From DATIKM01 sp035477595 (lineage in GTDB: Bacteria; Armatimonadota; Chthonomonadetes; Chthonomonadales; CAJBBX01): a stretch of DNA of 64,000 nucleotides. The DNA lies in contig DATIKM010000012.1 in NCBI GenBank assembly GCA_035477595.1, positions 11,265 through 75,264 of the forward strand. The letters are read 5' to 3'. Of the stretch, positions 1 through 9,089 are shown piece after piece; position 1 is the first letter of the stretch; every line of letters starts with the position of its first letter. A program made the translations under genes and the position numbers. Under the pieces are notes generated by a model. The model made no database searches and was not told the DNA's origin. It saw only the letters and a list, made by a program, of their open reading frames with translations.

Positions 1-1
1 G

Positions 2-955
2 CCGCGGGCTCCGCAGCGGCTCGCCGTGGTCTCGTCGGAGCACGCAGCCGGCCTGCAGGACTTCCTGCACCAGCTCGCCACCAACGACGAGGGGGTGACC
101 TTCCGGCCAGAGCTGTTCGCCGCCGCGATGCAGGGCGACACGGCGGAGGCCTCCATCGTCGAAGCCTTCGCGCGGATCGCCCGCGTGGCCAGGCGCTACG
201 ACGTCGCCGTGCTCCTGCGCGGCGGCGGCTCCCAGGTGGACCTGAGCTGCTTCGACACGTACGGAGTCGCGGCCGCCGTGGCGCGCTGCCCGATCCCCGT
301 GATCACCGGGATCGGACACGAGCGAGACGAGTCGGTCGCCGATATGGTGGCGCACACGCGCATGAAGACGCCCACCGCCGCCGCCGAGTACCTGATCGGG
401 CGCGTGGGCGCGTTCGCCGACGCGATCGAGGACCTGTGGCGGAGAGCCGTCGGCGGTGCGTCCGACACCCTGGGGTCGGCACGGCAGGGCCTGGACAGCG
501 CGTGCGAGCGGCTGGCGAGCGCGGCGCGGGGGCATACGGGCGTGGCCTCGCGCGGCCTGGAGGATGCGGCACGCCGGCTGGCTGGATCGGCGCGGGACGC
601 GCTCCGGGACCGGAGCGGCGCACTCCGAGAGGCCGCGCACGGGCTCCGCTACGGTGCGCTGCGGCGCACGGTGGTCTGGGAAGGGCGTGTGGATCATCTT
701 GCGGCGCGCCTTCGTTTGGCGGCGTTGAGGGGGCTCGCCCTCACCGCCGAACGCCTCGAGGCAGCGGGGCGCCGGGTGGGCGACCTGGACCCGGCGGCGG
801 TGCTGCGGCGCGGGTACACCATCACACGCATCGGAGGACGCGCCGTCACGCGCGCGGGGGACGTGCGCCCCGGCGACGAGATCGAGACGGTGCTGCACGA
901 GGGCCGGCTCCGCAGCACGGTAACCGGCACGGAAGGAGCGGGCGATGCGCGGTGA
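2..955 (+). CDS. xseA: Exonuclease VII large subunit, 5'-truncated by the window edge
   Basis: The frame is open from base 2, so the true start lies upstream and only the C-terminal part is visible. It contains the family signatures RGGGSQVDLSCFD and PIPVITGIGHERDES followed by TPTAAAEYL, which belong to the XseA catalytic domain. A long Ala/Arg-rich helical stretch follows, then a C-terminal segment (LRRGYTITR) typical of the family end. With XseB it degrades single-stranded DNA to oligonucleotides in the cytoplasm. The last 11 bases overlap xseB, as expected for a translationally coupled pair. Identification is secure; the missing N-terminus should hold the OB-fold DNA-binding domain. Confidence 0.97.
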   Translation, partial: PRAPQRLAVVSSEHAAGLQDFLHQLATNDEGVTFRPELFAAAMQGDTAEASIVEAFARIARVARRYDVAVLLRGGGSQVDLSCFDTYGVAAAVARCPIPVITGIGHERDESVADMVAHTRMKTPTAAAEYLIGRVGAFADAIEDLWRRAVGGASDTLGSARQGLDSACERLASAARGHTGVASRGLEDAARRLAGSARDALRDRSGALREAAHGLRYGALRRTVVWEGRVDHLAARLRLAALRGLALTAERLEAAGRRVGDLDPAAVLRRGYTITRIGGRAVTRAGDVRPGDEIETVLHEGRLRSTVTGTEGAGDAR

Positions 956-1322
956 GTTGACCTACAGCCAGGCCTTCGCGCGGCTGGAGGAGATCGTGGC
1001 GGAGATCGAGGCCGGCGAGGTCGACGTCGACCGCCTCGCGGCGCGCGTGAAGGAGGCATCCGAACTGATCCGCAAGTGCCGCGCGCGGCTGGCCGGCGCC
1101 GAGGAAGAGGTGGGCAAGGTGCTCGCCGCGATGGAAGAGATCGCGGAGACGCCGGCAGGCGCGACCGCAGCCGCCCCTCCCGCGCCAGCGACCGCCCGGC
1201 GGTCCCGATCGCCCCGGAACGCCGAGCCCGCCGAGCCGGCCCCGGCGGCGGCGCCGGCGGCGGCAGGGCCCCAGCCCTCGCTCCTTGAGGACGACGACTT
1301 CGACCCGTTTGCGGATCGGTAG
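945..1322 (+). CDS. xseB: Exonuclease VII small subunit with long Ala/Pro tail
   Basis: Encodes 125 aa. Residues about 5-65 match the XseB helical hairpin (LTYSQAFARLEEIVAEIEAG, then a heptad-like region). The start overlaps the end of xseA by 11 nt, and GGAG in that overlap can serve as SD. The usual family length is 60-85 aa; here an extra tail of about 55 residues is rich in Ala/Pro and ends in an acidic segment (LEDDDFDPFADR). The tail is low complexity and has no recognised function. XseB binds XseA in a multi-subunit complex. Confidence 0.93.
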   Translation: MRGELTYSQAFARLEEIVAEIEAGEVDVDRLAARVKEASELIRKCRARLAGAEEEVGKVLAAMEEIAETPAGATAAAPPAPATARRSRSPRNAEPAEPAPAAAPAAAGPQPSLLEDDDFDPFADR

Positions 1323-1330
1323 ATCGGCAC

Positions 1331-2554
1331 ATGGGGAGACGACGCGCCGTTGACCTGCAGGCCATCCGGGTTGAGCTGCGATGCATCCTGCGCGCCGGCG
1401 CGGCCGACGCGGGCTCTCCCTCCTCGCGCGAACGGCGCCTGAAGCGGTTCCGCGAGTCATTCGAGGAAGCGATCGCCGGCGCCGGCGCGGCGCTCACCCA
1501 TCCTGTCGCGCGCGGCCTGTTGGCGACATTCCCCGACCCGATCGCGGCGGCGCACTGCGTGACCGGGGCCCGCACTGCCCTGGCGGACGACGAGGCCTGC
1601 GGAGCGCTCGACGTGTCGGCGGCGCTCCACATCGGCACCGTCGGCATTGCGCCCGATGGCACGCTCGTTGGGGCCGATGCAGGGCTCGCCGACCGGCTGC
1701 TGCAGGCCGCCGAGCTCGGTCAGACCCTCGTGTCGGAGGCTTACGCGGCGCAGGTTCGCCCGCTCCTGCCCGAGGGGATGGCGCTCGCGGACGCCGGCGA
1801 GCGCACGCTCGCAGGGCTGGAGCGGCCGCTACGCGTCTACCGCCTCACCGCGCCAGGCCTGCGACACACCGCGGACGCCCGCCACGAGGGCGAGCCGGCT
1901 CCGGAGCGGATTCGCGTGATGGTGGCCGACGACGAGGCGCTCTTCCGCGGCGCCCTCGCTCGCCTGCTCCAGCTTGAGCCGGACATTGTGCTCGTGGGCA
2001 CGGCGCCTAACGGGCAGATCGCGGTCGAGCTCGCCACCGCCGAGAGACCCGACGTCGTCCTGATGGACCTCGACATGCCGCGCCTCGACGGCATCGAGGC
2101 GACCCGGCGCATCCGCGAAGCGATGCCGGCCACGCAGGTTGTCATCCTCACAAAGTTCGGCGACGACGAGAACGTCTTCCGCGCGCTCAAGGTTGGCGCC
2201 GCTGGCTACGTGCTGAAGGACGCCGACCTCGATCAGCTCTGCGAATCGGTGCGCGCGGCGCACCGCGGTGAGGGCTACCTCAGCCCCGCGCTCGTGACAC
2301 GCGTGGTTCGCGAGTTCGCCAGCATGGCCCGCATCGGCCAGCAGAGCCGCGCCCTCCTCGCCGAGCTGAGTAAGCGCGAGCTGGAGGTTCTCGAGCTCGT
2401 CGGACGGGGGTTGCGCAACCGCGAGATCGCCGCCAAGCTCTACGTGGCCGAGAGGACGGTCAAGAACCACGTCTCCAACATCCTTGCGAAGCTCCAGGTG
2501 AACGACCGCACGGCAGCGGCCATCGTCGCGCAGCGGCACGGCCTCGCCCGCTGA
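1331..2554 (+). CDS. NarL/FixJ-type response regulator with N-terminal degenerate nucleotide-cyclase-like domain
   Basis: Encodes 407 aa. Residues about 195-310 are a receiver domain: acidic pair D200-D201, phosphoacceptor D246 in VVLMDLDMP, T274 and K296 in YVLKD. Residues about 345-405 are a LuxR-type helix-turn-helix (LSKRELEVLELV ... NREIAAKLYVAERTVKNHVS). Residues about 55-172 resemble the C-terminal half of class III adenylate/guanylate cyclase domains: LLATFPDPIAAA, a LHIGTVG strand, GADAGLADRLLQAAELGQTL, and AGLERPLRVYRL at the end. The metal-binding aspartates expected of an active cyclase are not evident, so this part is probably a sensing or dimerisation module. The gene starts 8 nt after xseB and may be cotranscribed with it. 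No cognate histidine kinase is in the window. Confidence 0.88.
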   Translation: MGRRRAVDLQAIRVELRCILRAGAADAGSPSSRERRLKRFRESFEEAIAGAGAALTHPVARGLLATFPDPIAAAHCVTGARTALADDEACGALDVSAALHIGTVGIAPDGTLVGADAGLADRLLQAAELGQTLVSEAYAAQVRPLLPEGMALADAGERTLAGLERPLRVYRLTAPGLRHTADARHEGEPAPERIRVMVADDEALFRGALARLLQLEPDIVLVGTAPNGQIAVELATAERPDVVLMDLDMPRLDGIEATRRIREAMPATQVVILTKFGDDENVFRALKVGAAGYVLKDADLDQLCESVRAAHRGEGYLSPALVTRVVREFASMARIGQQSRALLAELSKRELEVLELVGRGLRNREIAAKLYVAERTVKNHVSNILAKLQVNDRTAAAIVAQRHGLAR

Positions 2555-2657
2555 GCCGCGCTACGGCGGCCGCGGCCATGCGGCCGACCAGAGGCACAGT
2601 CGCCGGGGCTGGCGCCCCGCACACCAGCATCGGTTCGCGTGCATCGCGGGAAGCGCG

Positions 2658-3419
2658 ATGCGGATCGGGAAGAAGGCCGGCATCGCCAGCATCCACCGCA
2701 TGATTCCACCTCCCCCGCCCGACAGCGCGCCGCGCCTCGTGCTGGCCTCCGCCTCCCCGCGGCGTCACGAGCTGCTTGGCATGCTGGGCCTCCCCTTCAC
2801 CGTGGAGACGAGCGCGGTCGACGAGGACGACGCAGATGACGGCGATCCCGCCGCGCTGGCCATCGCGTTGGCCGAGCGCAAGGCCGCCGACGTGGCGGCC
2901 CGCCTTGCGGACGGCCGCGTGGTCGCGCTCGGCGCCGACACGGTCGTGGTGCACGACCCCTGGGGCGCTCCGCAGGCGCTCGCCAAGCCCGCCGGCGCAG
3001 CGGACGCGCGGCGCATGCTGCGGCTGCTCTCCGGCGCGGTCCACGTCGTCTGCACGGGCGCCGCCGTGGCGTGGCTGACGGCAGGCCACCCCTACGTGCG
3101 CCTGCGTTCCGCGCTCTCCGTGACGGAGGTCGCCTTCCGCTCCCTCTCCGACGAGGAGATCGCCGCCTACGCCGCGACGGGCGAGCCGGCCGACAAGGCA
3201 GGCGCCTACGCCATCCAGGGCGGCGCAGCGGCGTTCGTCACGGGCATCCGGGGCGACTACTGGAACGTCATCGGGCTGGGGCTCGCGGATGCGCGCCGGC
3301 TGCTGCTGCCATGGTTTCCCGCCGTGGGCGCTCCGCCGGCCCTTCCGCCGCTGCCTTTCGCCGTGAGCTCAGGGCCCGCGCGGCCTCCTCGCTCCCTCCG
3401 CGATCCGCGCGGAACGTGA
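2658..3419 (+). CDS. maf: Maf-family nucleoside triphosphate pyrophosphatase
   Basis: Encodes up to 253 aa. The family N-terminus [19 protein letters not shown] is clear, followed by GADTVVV, an [13 protein letters not shown] segment and the late [10 protein letters not shown] and [11 protein letters not shown] motifs. Maf proteins hydrolyse non-canonical or methylated NTPs and act in housecleaning. ATG 2658 has a GGGAAG stretch just upstream; an in-frame ATG at 2700 starts nearer the conserved region and is a real alternative. About 35 Pro/Arg-rich residues at the C-terminus (PPALPPLPF onward) exceed the usual length. It lies between the response regulator and rpsB, but the rpsB promoter begins after it. 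Confidence 0.93.
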   Translation: MRIGKKAGIASIHRMIPPPPPDSAPRLVLASASPRRHELLGMLGLPFTVETSAVDEDDADDGDPAALAIALAERKAADVAARLADGRVVALGADTVVVHDPWGAPQALAKPAGAADARRMLRLLSGAVHVVCTGAAVAWLTAGHPYVRLRSALSVTEVAFRSLSDEEIAAYAATGEPADKAGAYAIQGGAAAFVTGIRGDYWNVIGLGLADARRLLLPWFPAVGAPPALPPLPFAVSSGPARPPRSLRDPRGT

Positions 3420-3456
3420 GCCCGGGACGGCGCTCGCCAGCAGGCGCACCCGCGCG

Positions 3457-3486
3457 TTGCCGGGCTGCTGCGGGGTCAGGTATACT
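3457..3486 (+). promoter_or_regulatory. Candidate sigma70-type promoter for rpsB
   Basis: TTGCCG (3457-3462) and TATACT (3481-3486) are separated by 18 nt. They match the -35 consensus at 4 of 6 and the -10 consensus at 5 of 6 positions. The AT-rich -10 stands out in this very G+C-rich DNA. It lies 38 nt after maf and leaves a leader of about 105 nt before rpsB, room for a translational control structure. Sequence inspection only. Confidence 0.6.
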
Positions 3487-3598
3487 TCTCCGGCCATTGT
3501 GCCAGAACGCACCGGCGTGGAGGCGAGGCCGGGTCTTCGCGGTAAGCGAAGTGGCCCGCCGGGGAAGCGCCGGGAGGAACAACCAGGAGGACGTAACC

Positions 3599-4483
3599 AT
3601 GGCATCCCTCTCGATGAAGGAGCTCCTCGAAGCAGGAGTTCACTTCGGTCATCAGACCCGCCGCTGGAACCCCAAGATGAAGCGATACATCTACGGGGCG
3701 CGCAACGGCATCTACATCATTGACCTCCACCAGACCCTCAAGCTCTTCGACGAGGCGCAGCGGTTCATCCAGCAGACCATAACCGACGGCGGCAACGTGC
3801 TCTTCGTCGGCACCAAGAAGCAGGCGCAGGACGCCGTCCAGGAGAACGCCCGCCGCTGCCGGCAGTTCTTCGTGAACCAGCGCTGGCTGGGCGGCATGCT
3901 GACGAACCACCGCACCATCCAGACCCGCGTTCAGCGCCTCGCCCGCCTGCGGACCATGGAGGCCGACGGCACCCTCGACAAGCTCACCAAGAAGGAAGCG
4001 AAGGGGCTGCTGGAGGAGGCCGCCAAGCTCGAGCGCTACCTGGGCGGAATCAAGGAGCTGCCGCGCCTGCCCGAAGCCATCGTCGTGGTGGACGTCCGCA
4101 GGGAGCACATCGCGGTCGCCGAGGCGCGCAAGCTGGAGATCCCAGTCGTTGCCATCGTAGACACGAACTGCGACCCTGACCTCGTGGACTACGTGATCCC
4201 CGGCAACGACGACGCCATCCGCGCCATCAAGCTGATCACTGGCAAGATCGCGGACGCGATCATCGATGTGAAGCAGGAGGAGTGGGATCGTGCGGAAGCT
4301 GCCGCACTGGCCAGGGCGGAGGGCGTAGAGGAAGTAAGCGAGGAGGCCGTCGCCGCCCCCGTGGAGCCGTCCGACACCGTGTACCTGGGCGACGAAGAGG
4401 ACGAGTACGCTCAGATGTACCAGCGCATCAGCGGCGATGAGGGCGCGCCCAGTCCGCCCGGCGCTGTCGCCGACGAAGTCTAG
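3599..4483 (+). CDS. rpsB: 30S ribosomal protein S2
   Basis: Encodes 294 aa. Hallmarks are [20 protein letters not shown] at the N-terminus, [26 protein letters not shown] and [12 protein letters not shown]. The ATG at 3599 is chosen because AGGAGG (3585-3590) lies 8 nt upstream and the protein begins exactly at the S2 family start; a longer in-frame extension upstream is not needed. The last 60 residues form an acidic tail ([14 protein letters not shown]) beyond the bacterial core length of about 235-260. It is a small-subunit component that loads S1 and heads the conserved rpsB-tsf-pyrH-frr order. Confidence 0.98.
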   Translation: MASLSMKELLEAGVHFGHQTRRWNPKMKRYIYGARNGIYIIDLHQTLKLFDEAQRFIQQTITDGGNVLFVGTKKQAQDAVQENARRCRQFFVNQRWLGGMLTNHRTIQTRVQRLARLRTMEADGTLDKLTKKEAKGLLEEAAKLERYLGGIKELPRLPEAIVVVDVRREHIAVAEARKLEIPVVAIVDTNCDPDLVDYVIPGNDDAIRAIKLITGKIADAIIDVKQEEWDRAEAAALARAEGVEEVSEEAVAAPVEPSDTVYLGDEEDEYAQMYQRISGDEGAPSPPGAVADEV

Positions 4484-4493
4484 ACGGTCCCCG

Positions 4494-4521
4494 GCGCACG
4501 ACCGCTTCCGCGGCCGTGCGC
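4494..4521 (+). terminator. Intercistronic hairpin between rpsB and tsf
   Basis: GCGCACG (4494-4500) pairs with CGTGCGC (4515-4521). An inner CCGC-TTCC-GCGG stem-loop is separated from the outer stem by one A/C mismatch. No U-tract follows. A second 8-bp inverted repeat, with arms 4536-4543 and 4565-4572, lies just before the tsf SD. The pair could reduce readthrough or stabilise rpsB mRNA, which would give more S2 than EF-Ts. The role is inferred. Confidence 0.5.
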
Positions 4522-4593
4522 GGTCACCCAACCGCCGCCCGCACCCGACTCCGCAGAGAACGGATGCGGGCGCGGTCCTGACAGGAGCAACCC

Positions 4594-5421
4594 ATGCAGA
4601 TCACCGCCCAGATGGTCAGCCACCTGCGCGAGCAGACGGGCGCCGGCATGATGGAGTGCAAGAAAGCCCTCACGGAGGCTGGCGGCGACGCTGAGCGCGC
4701 GCGCGACATCCTCCGCAGCAAGGGGAAGGCTGGCGCGGAGAAGCGCGCCGGGCGAACGGCAGCCGAGGGCGTGGTCGCACTCGCCTCAACGGACGCCGCC
4801 ACGGCGCTCGTCGAGCTGAACTCGGAGACCGACTTCGTGGCGCGCAACGAGGGCTTCCGCGCGCTTGCGGCAGCGCTCGCCGAGGCTGCAGCCAGCGCGG
4901 ACGCCGACACGCCCGACGCGCTCCTCGCAGCTCGACCGGATCTGCGCATCCGCCTGGATGACACGCTCGCCAAGCTGCGCGAGAACATCGTGTTCCGCCG
5001 CATGAAGCGCATCGCCGCCTCGCCAGACACGGCCGTGGGCGCCTACGTGCACACGCTGACCAGCAAGACGGCCGCGCTCGTCGAGCTGGGCGGCGTATCG
5101 GGACCCGAGGCGATCGATCTGGCGCGGCAGATCGCGATGCACGTGGCGGCGGCGAAGCCCCGCTACGCCGTGCGCCAGGAGGTGCCCGCCGACGTGCTGG
5201 AACGCGAGCGCCAGGTTCTGGCGGAGCTCACCCGCAATGAGGGGAAGCCCGAGGCTGCGATCCCCAAGATCGTGGAGGGAAGGCTGAACAAGTTCTACGC
5301 AACGGTGTGCCTCGCGGACCAGCCCTACGTGCGCGACCCCGCGATGAAGGTCGCCGACCTACTGAAGGCGACCGGCGCCACGCTCCGCGGCTTCACGCTC
5401 TACGTGGTCGGGCAGGAGTAG
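4594..5421 (+). CDS. tsf: Elongation factor Ts
   Basis: Encodes 275 aa. The N-terminal UBA-like segment LREQTGAGMMECKKAL and the core VELNSETDFVARN are diagnostic. The C-terminal region (VCLADQPYVRD, then the end domain) completes a full-length protein. AGGAG lies 7 nt before the ATG. EF-Ts is the nucleotide exchange factor for EF-Tu. The stop codon TAG at 5419-5421 shares its G with the GTG start of pyrH, so the two are tightly coupled. Confidence 0.98.
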   Translation: MQITAQMVSHLREQTGAGMMECKKALTEAGGDAERARDILRSKGKAGAEKRAGRTAAEGVVALASTDAATALVELNSETDFVARNEGFRALAAALAEAAASADADTPDALLAARPDLRIRLDDTLAKLRENIVFRRMKRIAASPDTAVGAYVHTLTSKTAALVELGGVSGPEAIDLARQIAMHVAAAKPRYAVRQEVPADVLERERQVLAELTRNEGKPEAAIPKIVEGRLNKFYATVCLADQPYVRDPAMKVADLLKATGATLRGFTLYVVGQE

Positions 5422-6143
5422 TGGCACAGGTCCGCTGGCCGCGCGTCATGTTGAAGCTGTCCGGCGAGGCGATGGCCGGAGGGCGCGGGCTTGGCTTCGA
5501 TGTCGCCGCAATAGACGCTATCGCTCGCGAGGTGGGTGAGGCGAAGGCGACGGGGGCCGAGATCGCGATCATGGTCGGCGGCGGCAACATCATGCGGGGA
5601 GCGAGAACGGCCGAGGCGGATCGCGACCGGAGCGCCGCCGACTCGATCGGCATGCTGGCAACCGTTCAGAATGGCCTGGCGCTCCAGGAGGCCCTCGAGC
5701 GTCAGGGCCATGACACACGCCTGCAGAGCGCCATCACGATGAGTGCCGTGGCAGAGCCCTTCATCCGCCGCCGCGCGATCCGGCACCTCGAGAAGGGCCG
5801 CATCGTGATCCTGAGCGCCGGCACCGGCAACCCGTACTTCTCCACGGACACAGCCGCCGCGCTCAGGGCCCTCGAGGTGCGAGCTCAGGCCGTGCTCAAG
5901 GCCACGAACGTGGATGGGATATACGACCGCGATCCGCACAAGCATCCAGATGCGCGGCGCTACCGCCGGCTGACCTACGACCAGTGCATCGAGCAGAGGC
6001 TGGGGGTGATGGACCTGACCGCCTTCACGCTCTGCGCAGAAAACGACCTGCCCGTCGTCGTATTCGATTTGGGAGCACCGGGGAACGTGCGACGCGCGGT
6101 CCTCGGCGAAGATGTGGGCACCGTGGTGGGGAGGGAGCCATGA
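5421..6143 (+). CDS. pyrH: Uridylate kinase (UMP kinase)
   Basis: Encodes 240 aa from a GTG start overlapping the tsf stop by one base. This start puts VMLKLSGEAMAG at the expected distance from the N-terminus. Other signatures are IMVGGGNIMRG, ILSAGTGNPYFSTDTAA and KATNVDGIYDRDP, matching the bacterial amino-acid-kinase-fold UMP kinase that converts UMP to UDP. AGGAG lies only 2 nt from the GTG, so initiation probably depends on coupling to tsf. An ATG at 5448 is a less likely start. The 3' end overlaps frr by 4 nt. Confidence 0.97.
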   Translation: MAQVRWPRVMLKLSGEAMAGGRGLGFDVAAIDAIAREVGEAKATGAEIAIMVGGGNIMRGARTAEADRDRSAADSIGMLATVQNGLALQEALERQGHDTRLQSAITMSAVAEPFIRRRAIRHLEKGRIVILSAGTGNPYFSTDTAAALRALEVRAQAVLKATNVDGIYDRDPHKHPDARRYRRLTYDQCIEQRLGVMDLTAFTLCAENDLPVVVFDLGAPGNVRRAVLGEDVGTVVGREP

Positions 6144-6700
6144 CCATCGACGAGCTGCTTCGCGAAACCGAGTCGAAGATGAAGAAGAGCGTGGAGGCAA
6201 CGCGCCACGAGTTCACGCTCATCAGGACGGGTCGCGCCAACCCGGCCATGCTCGAGCCCATCGTTGTGACTGCCTATGGCGCCGAGATGGGGCTTGCGCA
6301 ACTGGCATCGATCACTGTGCCCGATCCGCGCCAGCTTCTCATCACGCCCTTCGACAAGAACACGCTGAGCGCCATCGAGAAGGCCATCCAGAAGTCCGAC
6401 CTGAACCTCACGCCGAACAGCGACGGCATCGCTATCCGCTTGAACATTCCGCCGCTGAACGAGGAGCGCCGCAAGGAGCTGACCAAGCAGCTTCACAAGA
6501 AGGCCGAGCACGGCCTCGCCGCGATCCGCAACGTGCGGCACGACTGCAACAACCACCTGCGAAACCTCACCAAGAACCGTGAGATCGGCGAGGATGACGA
6601 GAAGCGCGCGCTCGACAAGGTCCAGAAGATGACCGACCGGCACAGCGCGGAGATCGACGCCGCCGCCAAGGCGAAGGAGCGGGAGCTCCTCGAGGTCTAG
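6140..6700 (+). CDS. frr: Ribosome recycling factor
   Basis: Encodes 186 aa, the typical length. Signatures are FTLIRTGRANPAMLEPI, ITPFDKNTLSAIEKAI and RLNIPPLNEERRKEL, matching the RRF three-helix bundle plus small beta domain. The ATG overlaps the pyrH stop in an ATGA tetranucleotide (6140-6143). GGGAGGGAG upstream is a strong SD. RRF splits post-termination ribosomes together with EF-G. Confidence 0.98.
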   Translation: MTIDELLRETESKMKKSVEATRHEFTLIRTGRANPAMLEPIVVTAYGAEMGLAQLASITVPDPRQLLITPFDKNTLSAIEKAIQKSDLNLTPNSDGIAIRLNIPPLNEERRKELTKQLHKKAEHGLAAIRNVRHDCNNHLRNLTKNREIGEDDEKRALDKVQKMTDRHSAEIDAAAKAKERELLEV

Positions 6701-6706
6701 CCGTCT

Positions 6707-6736
6707 GCGGGCCGGCGGACCGCTCCGCCGGCCCGC
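6707..6736 (+). terminator. Strong 13-bp hairpin after frr
   Basis: A perfect 13-bp G+C-rich stem (arms 6707-6719 and 6724-6736) with a 4-nt loop begins 6 nt after the frr stop. No run of T follows, so it is not a classic intrinsic terminator. It may act as a weak terminator or 3' mRNA stabiliser between frr and uppS. Confidence 0.55.
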
Positions 6737-6762
6737 TCAGTTCGCCGGCACCCCACACCACC

Positions 6763-7539
6763 GTGGACACCTCCTCTTGCCCCGCCCACCCCAATCTGCC
6801 GGCCGGGATCGACCCGCAGCGCGTCCCCGCGCACGTCGCCATCATCATGGATGGCAACGGGCGGTGGGCGCAGGAGCGGGGCGAGGACCGGCTCATGGGC
6901 CACTGGCAGGGCTACCGCACCCTCAAGCAGACGGTCTACGCCGCCGCCGATCTGGGAATCCGCTATCTGACCGTCTACGGCTTCTCCTCGGAGAACTGGC
7001 GCCGGCCGGCCTCCGAAGTCGACGGCCTCATGCAGCTCATGCTCGCGGCCATCCGCAACGAGATCGACGAGCTGGCGGAGCGTCGCGTGCGCCTCCGGGT
7101 GATCGGGCGGATGCGCGAGCTGCCCGCCGACCTCCAGCGCGAGTTCCAGGAAGCGATGGACCGCACCGCGGGGAACTCCGGCCTGACCTTCTCCCTGGCG
7201 ATCAACTACGGCGGGCGCGCTGAGATCGTGGACGCTGTGCGGGCCCTGGCCGCGGAGGCGGTGACTGGCAGCCTCGATCCATGCTCCATCGACGAATCGG
7301 AGATCGCCAAGCGGCTCTACGCCCCCGATACGCCTGATCCCGACTTGCTCATTCGCACCGCCGGCGAGATGCGTCTCTCCAACTTCCTACTGTGGGAGAC
7401 CGCCTACGCCGAGATCTGGGTCACGCCCGCCTTCTGGCCGGAGTTCAGCCGCGACATGCTCTGCCAGGCCGTGGCGGACTTCCAGAAGCGCGTGCGCAAG
7501 TTCGGCGCCGTCGCCCTGCAGCCCGACCCGTCCGCCTGA
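6763..7539 (+). CDS. uppS: Isoprenyl (undecaprenyl) diphosphate synthase
   Basis: Encodes 258 aa from a GTG start. The cis-prenyltransferase signature VAIIMDGNGRWAQERG places the catalytic Asp at residue 30. LTVYGFSSENWRRP, LTFSLAINYGGRAEI, PDLLIRTAGEMRLSNFLLW and a C-terminal E-W-T-P region complete the family pattern. The enzyme makes the lipid carrier for peptidoglycan precursors. No clear SD is seen, and the exact start could be a few codons different. It ends the housekeeping block; the cdsA gene often found next is absent. Confidence 0.95.
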   Translation: MDTSSCPAHPNLPAGIDPQRVPAHVAIIMDGNGRWAQERGEDRLMGHWQGYRTLKQTVYAAADLGIRYLTVYGFSSENWRRPASEVDGLMQLMLAAIRNEIDELAERRVRLRVIGRMRELPADLQREFQEAMDRTAGNSGLTFSLAINYGGRAEIVDAVRALAAEAVTGSLDPCSIDESEIAKRLYAPDTPDPDLLIRTAGEMRLSNFLLWETAYAEIWVTPAFWPEFSRDMLCQAVADFQKRVRKFGAVALQPDPSA

Positions 7540-7663
7540 CGAAGGAACCGCCCGCCCTCACGGCGAAGCGGCCCCCCGCACGGCTTGTGTCCGCTGCATC
7601 CCACACCCGCCGCCCGCCGTCCGCGCTGCCGAGGGCGTCAGGTCCCTCCCACGGGAGCCCACG

Positions 7664-9085
7664 ATGCACTACCCGTTCTGGTATGTTCCTGGCCTCACCG
7701 CGCCGATGCTGATCGCCATAGTCGCCGTGGCCCACATTCTGGTGGCGTCCTATGCGGTGGGTGGCGGCTTCTTCCTCGCGATAGAGGTCCGTCACGCCTA
7801 CCGCACCGGGAACCACGCGTACCTCGAGTACCTGCGCGGGCACGCGTGGTTCTTCATCCTGCTCACGGAGGTCCTGGGCGCCATCACCGGGGTGGGCATC
7901 TGGTGGGCGATCGGGCTGGCCTCTCCGCTGCCCACCTCCTACCTGATCAACACCTTCGTCTTCGGCTGGGGGATGGAGTACGTCACCTTCATCGTCGAGA
8001 TCGTGTCGGCGTTCCTCTTCTTCTACCTGTGGGGCAAGGTGCCGGCGCTGGTTCACCAGCGCATCGGCTTCATCTACGCCTGGTCGGCGTGGCTGAGCCT
8101 CGTGATCATCACGGGGATCACCAGCTTCATGCTCCAGCCAGGCGCCTGGCAGGGCAACTTCTGGCTTGCCATGGCGAACCCGCAGGCGCTGCCGCAGATC
8201 ATGGCGCGCACGGGCGCCTCTCTCCTGCTGGCGACACTCTACGTCTACCTCCACGCCTCGTTCCGGGCCAAGCCGGCCGGCATGCGGGAGATGATCGCGA
8301 AGCGTGCGGGGCGCCCCGCAATGCTGGGCGCAGCCCTTATCACGGTCGGTGGCCTCCTCTGGCTGGCCCTCCTGCCGCCGAGCGCGCTGATGGCGATCGA
8401 GGGAGCCGCCACGCTAAACATTCTGGTGGCGCTCATCTTCGTGATCAGCGGCACCCTGTTCGCGATGTTCTACTTCGGCGCGTACCGGAACCCGAGCTGG
8501 CTCAGCCCCGGGTTCGCGATCGTGCTGTTGGCGATGGGCTTCATGGTGACCGGCGCCGGCGAGTTCGTGCGCGAGGCCGTACGGAAGCCGTTCGTCATCT
8601 ACGGCGAGGTCTACAGCCACAATCTGATGACGGCGCAGGTGAAGCCCGCCCAGACCGAGGGGTTCCTGCAGACCGGCGTCTGGACCCGGCACCACGTGAC
8701 GCGCGAGTTCCCGTCCGTGATGGACGAGAGTGGCCGGGTGGTCTCAGCCAGACTCCTTGAGCTATCGCTGCCGGACAAGGTGCGCGTCGGCGAGACGCTG
8801 TATCACCACCACTGCGGGTCATGCCACGCATTGAGCGGCTACAGCGGGCTGCGCGGACTGCTGCGCGGCCGGGACCGCGAGATGCTGCGCGGCCTGATCG
8901 CCAACATGGATCGCTACCACTTCCTCATGCCGCCCTGGTCGGGCACGGCAGAAGAGGCCGAGGTGCTCAAGGAGTACCTCGCGACGATCGCGCTGCCGCA
9001 TCCGTTCCGCAACGGTGGCACGGTTCGGCGGCCGTCTGGCCCGGCTCGAGTCGACGCCGGCGACCGCTCGCACACAGGAGGGTAG
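7664..9085 (+). CDS. bd-family terminal oxidase subunit I with C-terminal cytochrome c domain
   Basis: Encodes 473 aa. About nine hydrophobic helices span residues 10-320. They include an early helix with H24 (AVAHILVASYAVGGGFF), TGVGIWW, and the helix MEYVTFIVEIVSAFLFF with glutamates like those of the CydA proton path. Residues about 375-450 form a class I cytochrome c domain with C384-G-S-C387-H388 and probable axial M422 (FLMPPW). A bd oxidase reduces O2 to water without copper. The quinol-binding Q-loop of canonical CydA is not evident, and the heme c domain suggests a soluble cytochrome or internal relay as donor. This layout fits the cytochrome-c-containing clade of bd-type enzymes described from phylogenomics. 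The partner subunit follows 4 nt later. Confidence 0.8.
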   Translation: MHYPFWYVPGLTAPMLIAIVAVAHILVASYAVGGGFFLAIEVRHAYRTGNHAYLEYLRGHAWFFILLTEVLGAITGVGIWWAIGLASPLPTSYLINTFVFGWGMEYVTFIVEIVSAFLFFYLWGKVPALVHQRIGFIYAWSAWLSLVIITGITSFMLQPGAWQGNFWLAMANPQALPQIMARTGASLLLATLYVYLHASFRAKPAGMREMIAKRAGRPAMLGAALITVGGLLWLALLPPSALMAIEGAATLNILVALIFVISGTLFAMFYFGAYRNPSWLSPGFAIVLLAMGFMVTGAGEFVREAVRKPFVIYGEVYSHNLMTAQVKPAQTEGFLQTGVWTRHHVTREFPSVMDESGRVVSARLLELSLPDKVRVGETLYHHHCGSCHALSGYSGLRGLLRGRDREMLRGLIANMDRYHFLMPPWSGTAEEAEVLKEYLATIALPHPFRNGGTVRRPSGPARVDAGDRSHTGG

Positions 9086-9089
9086 AGCG

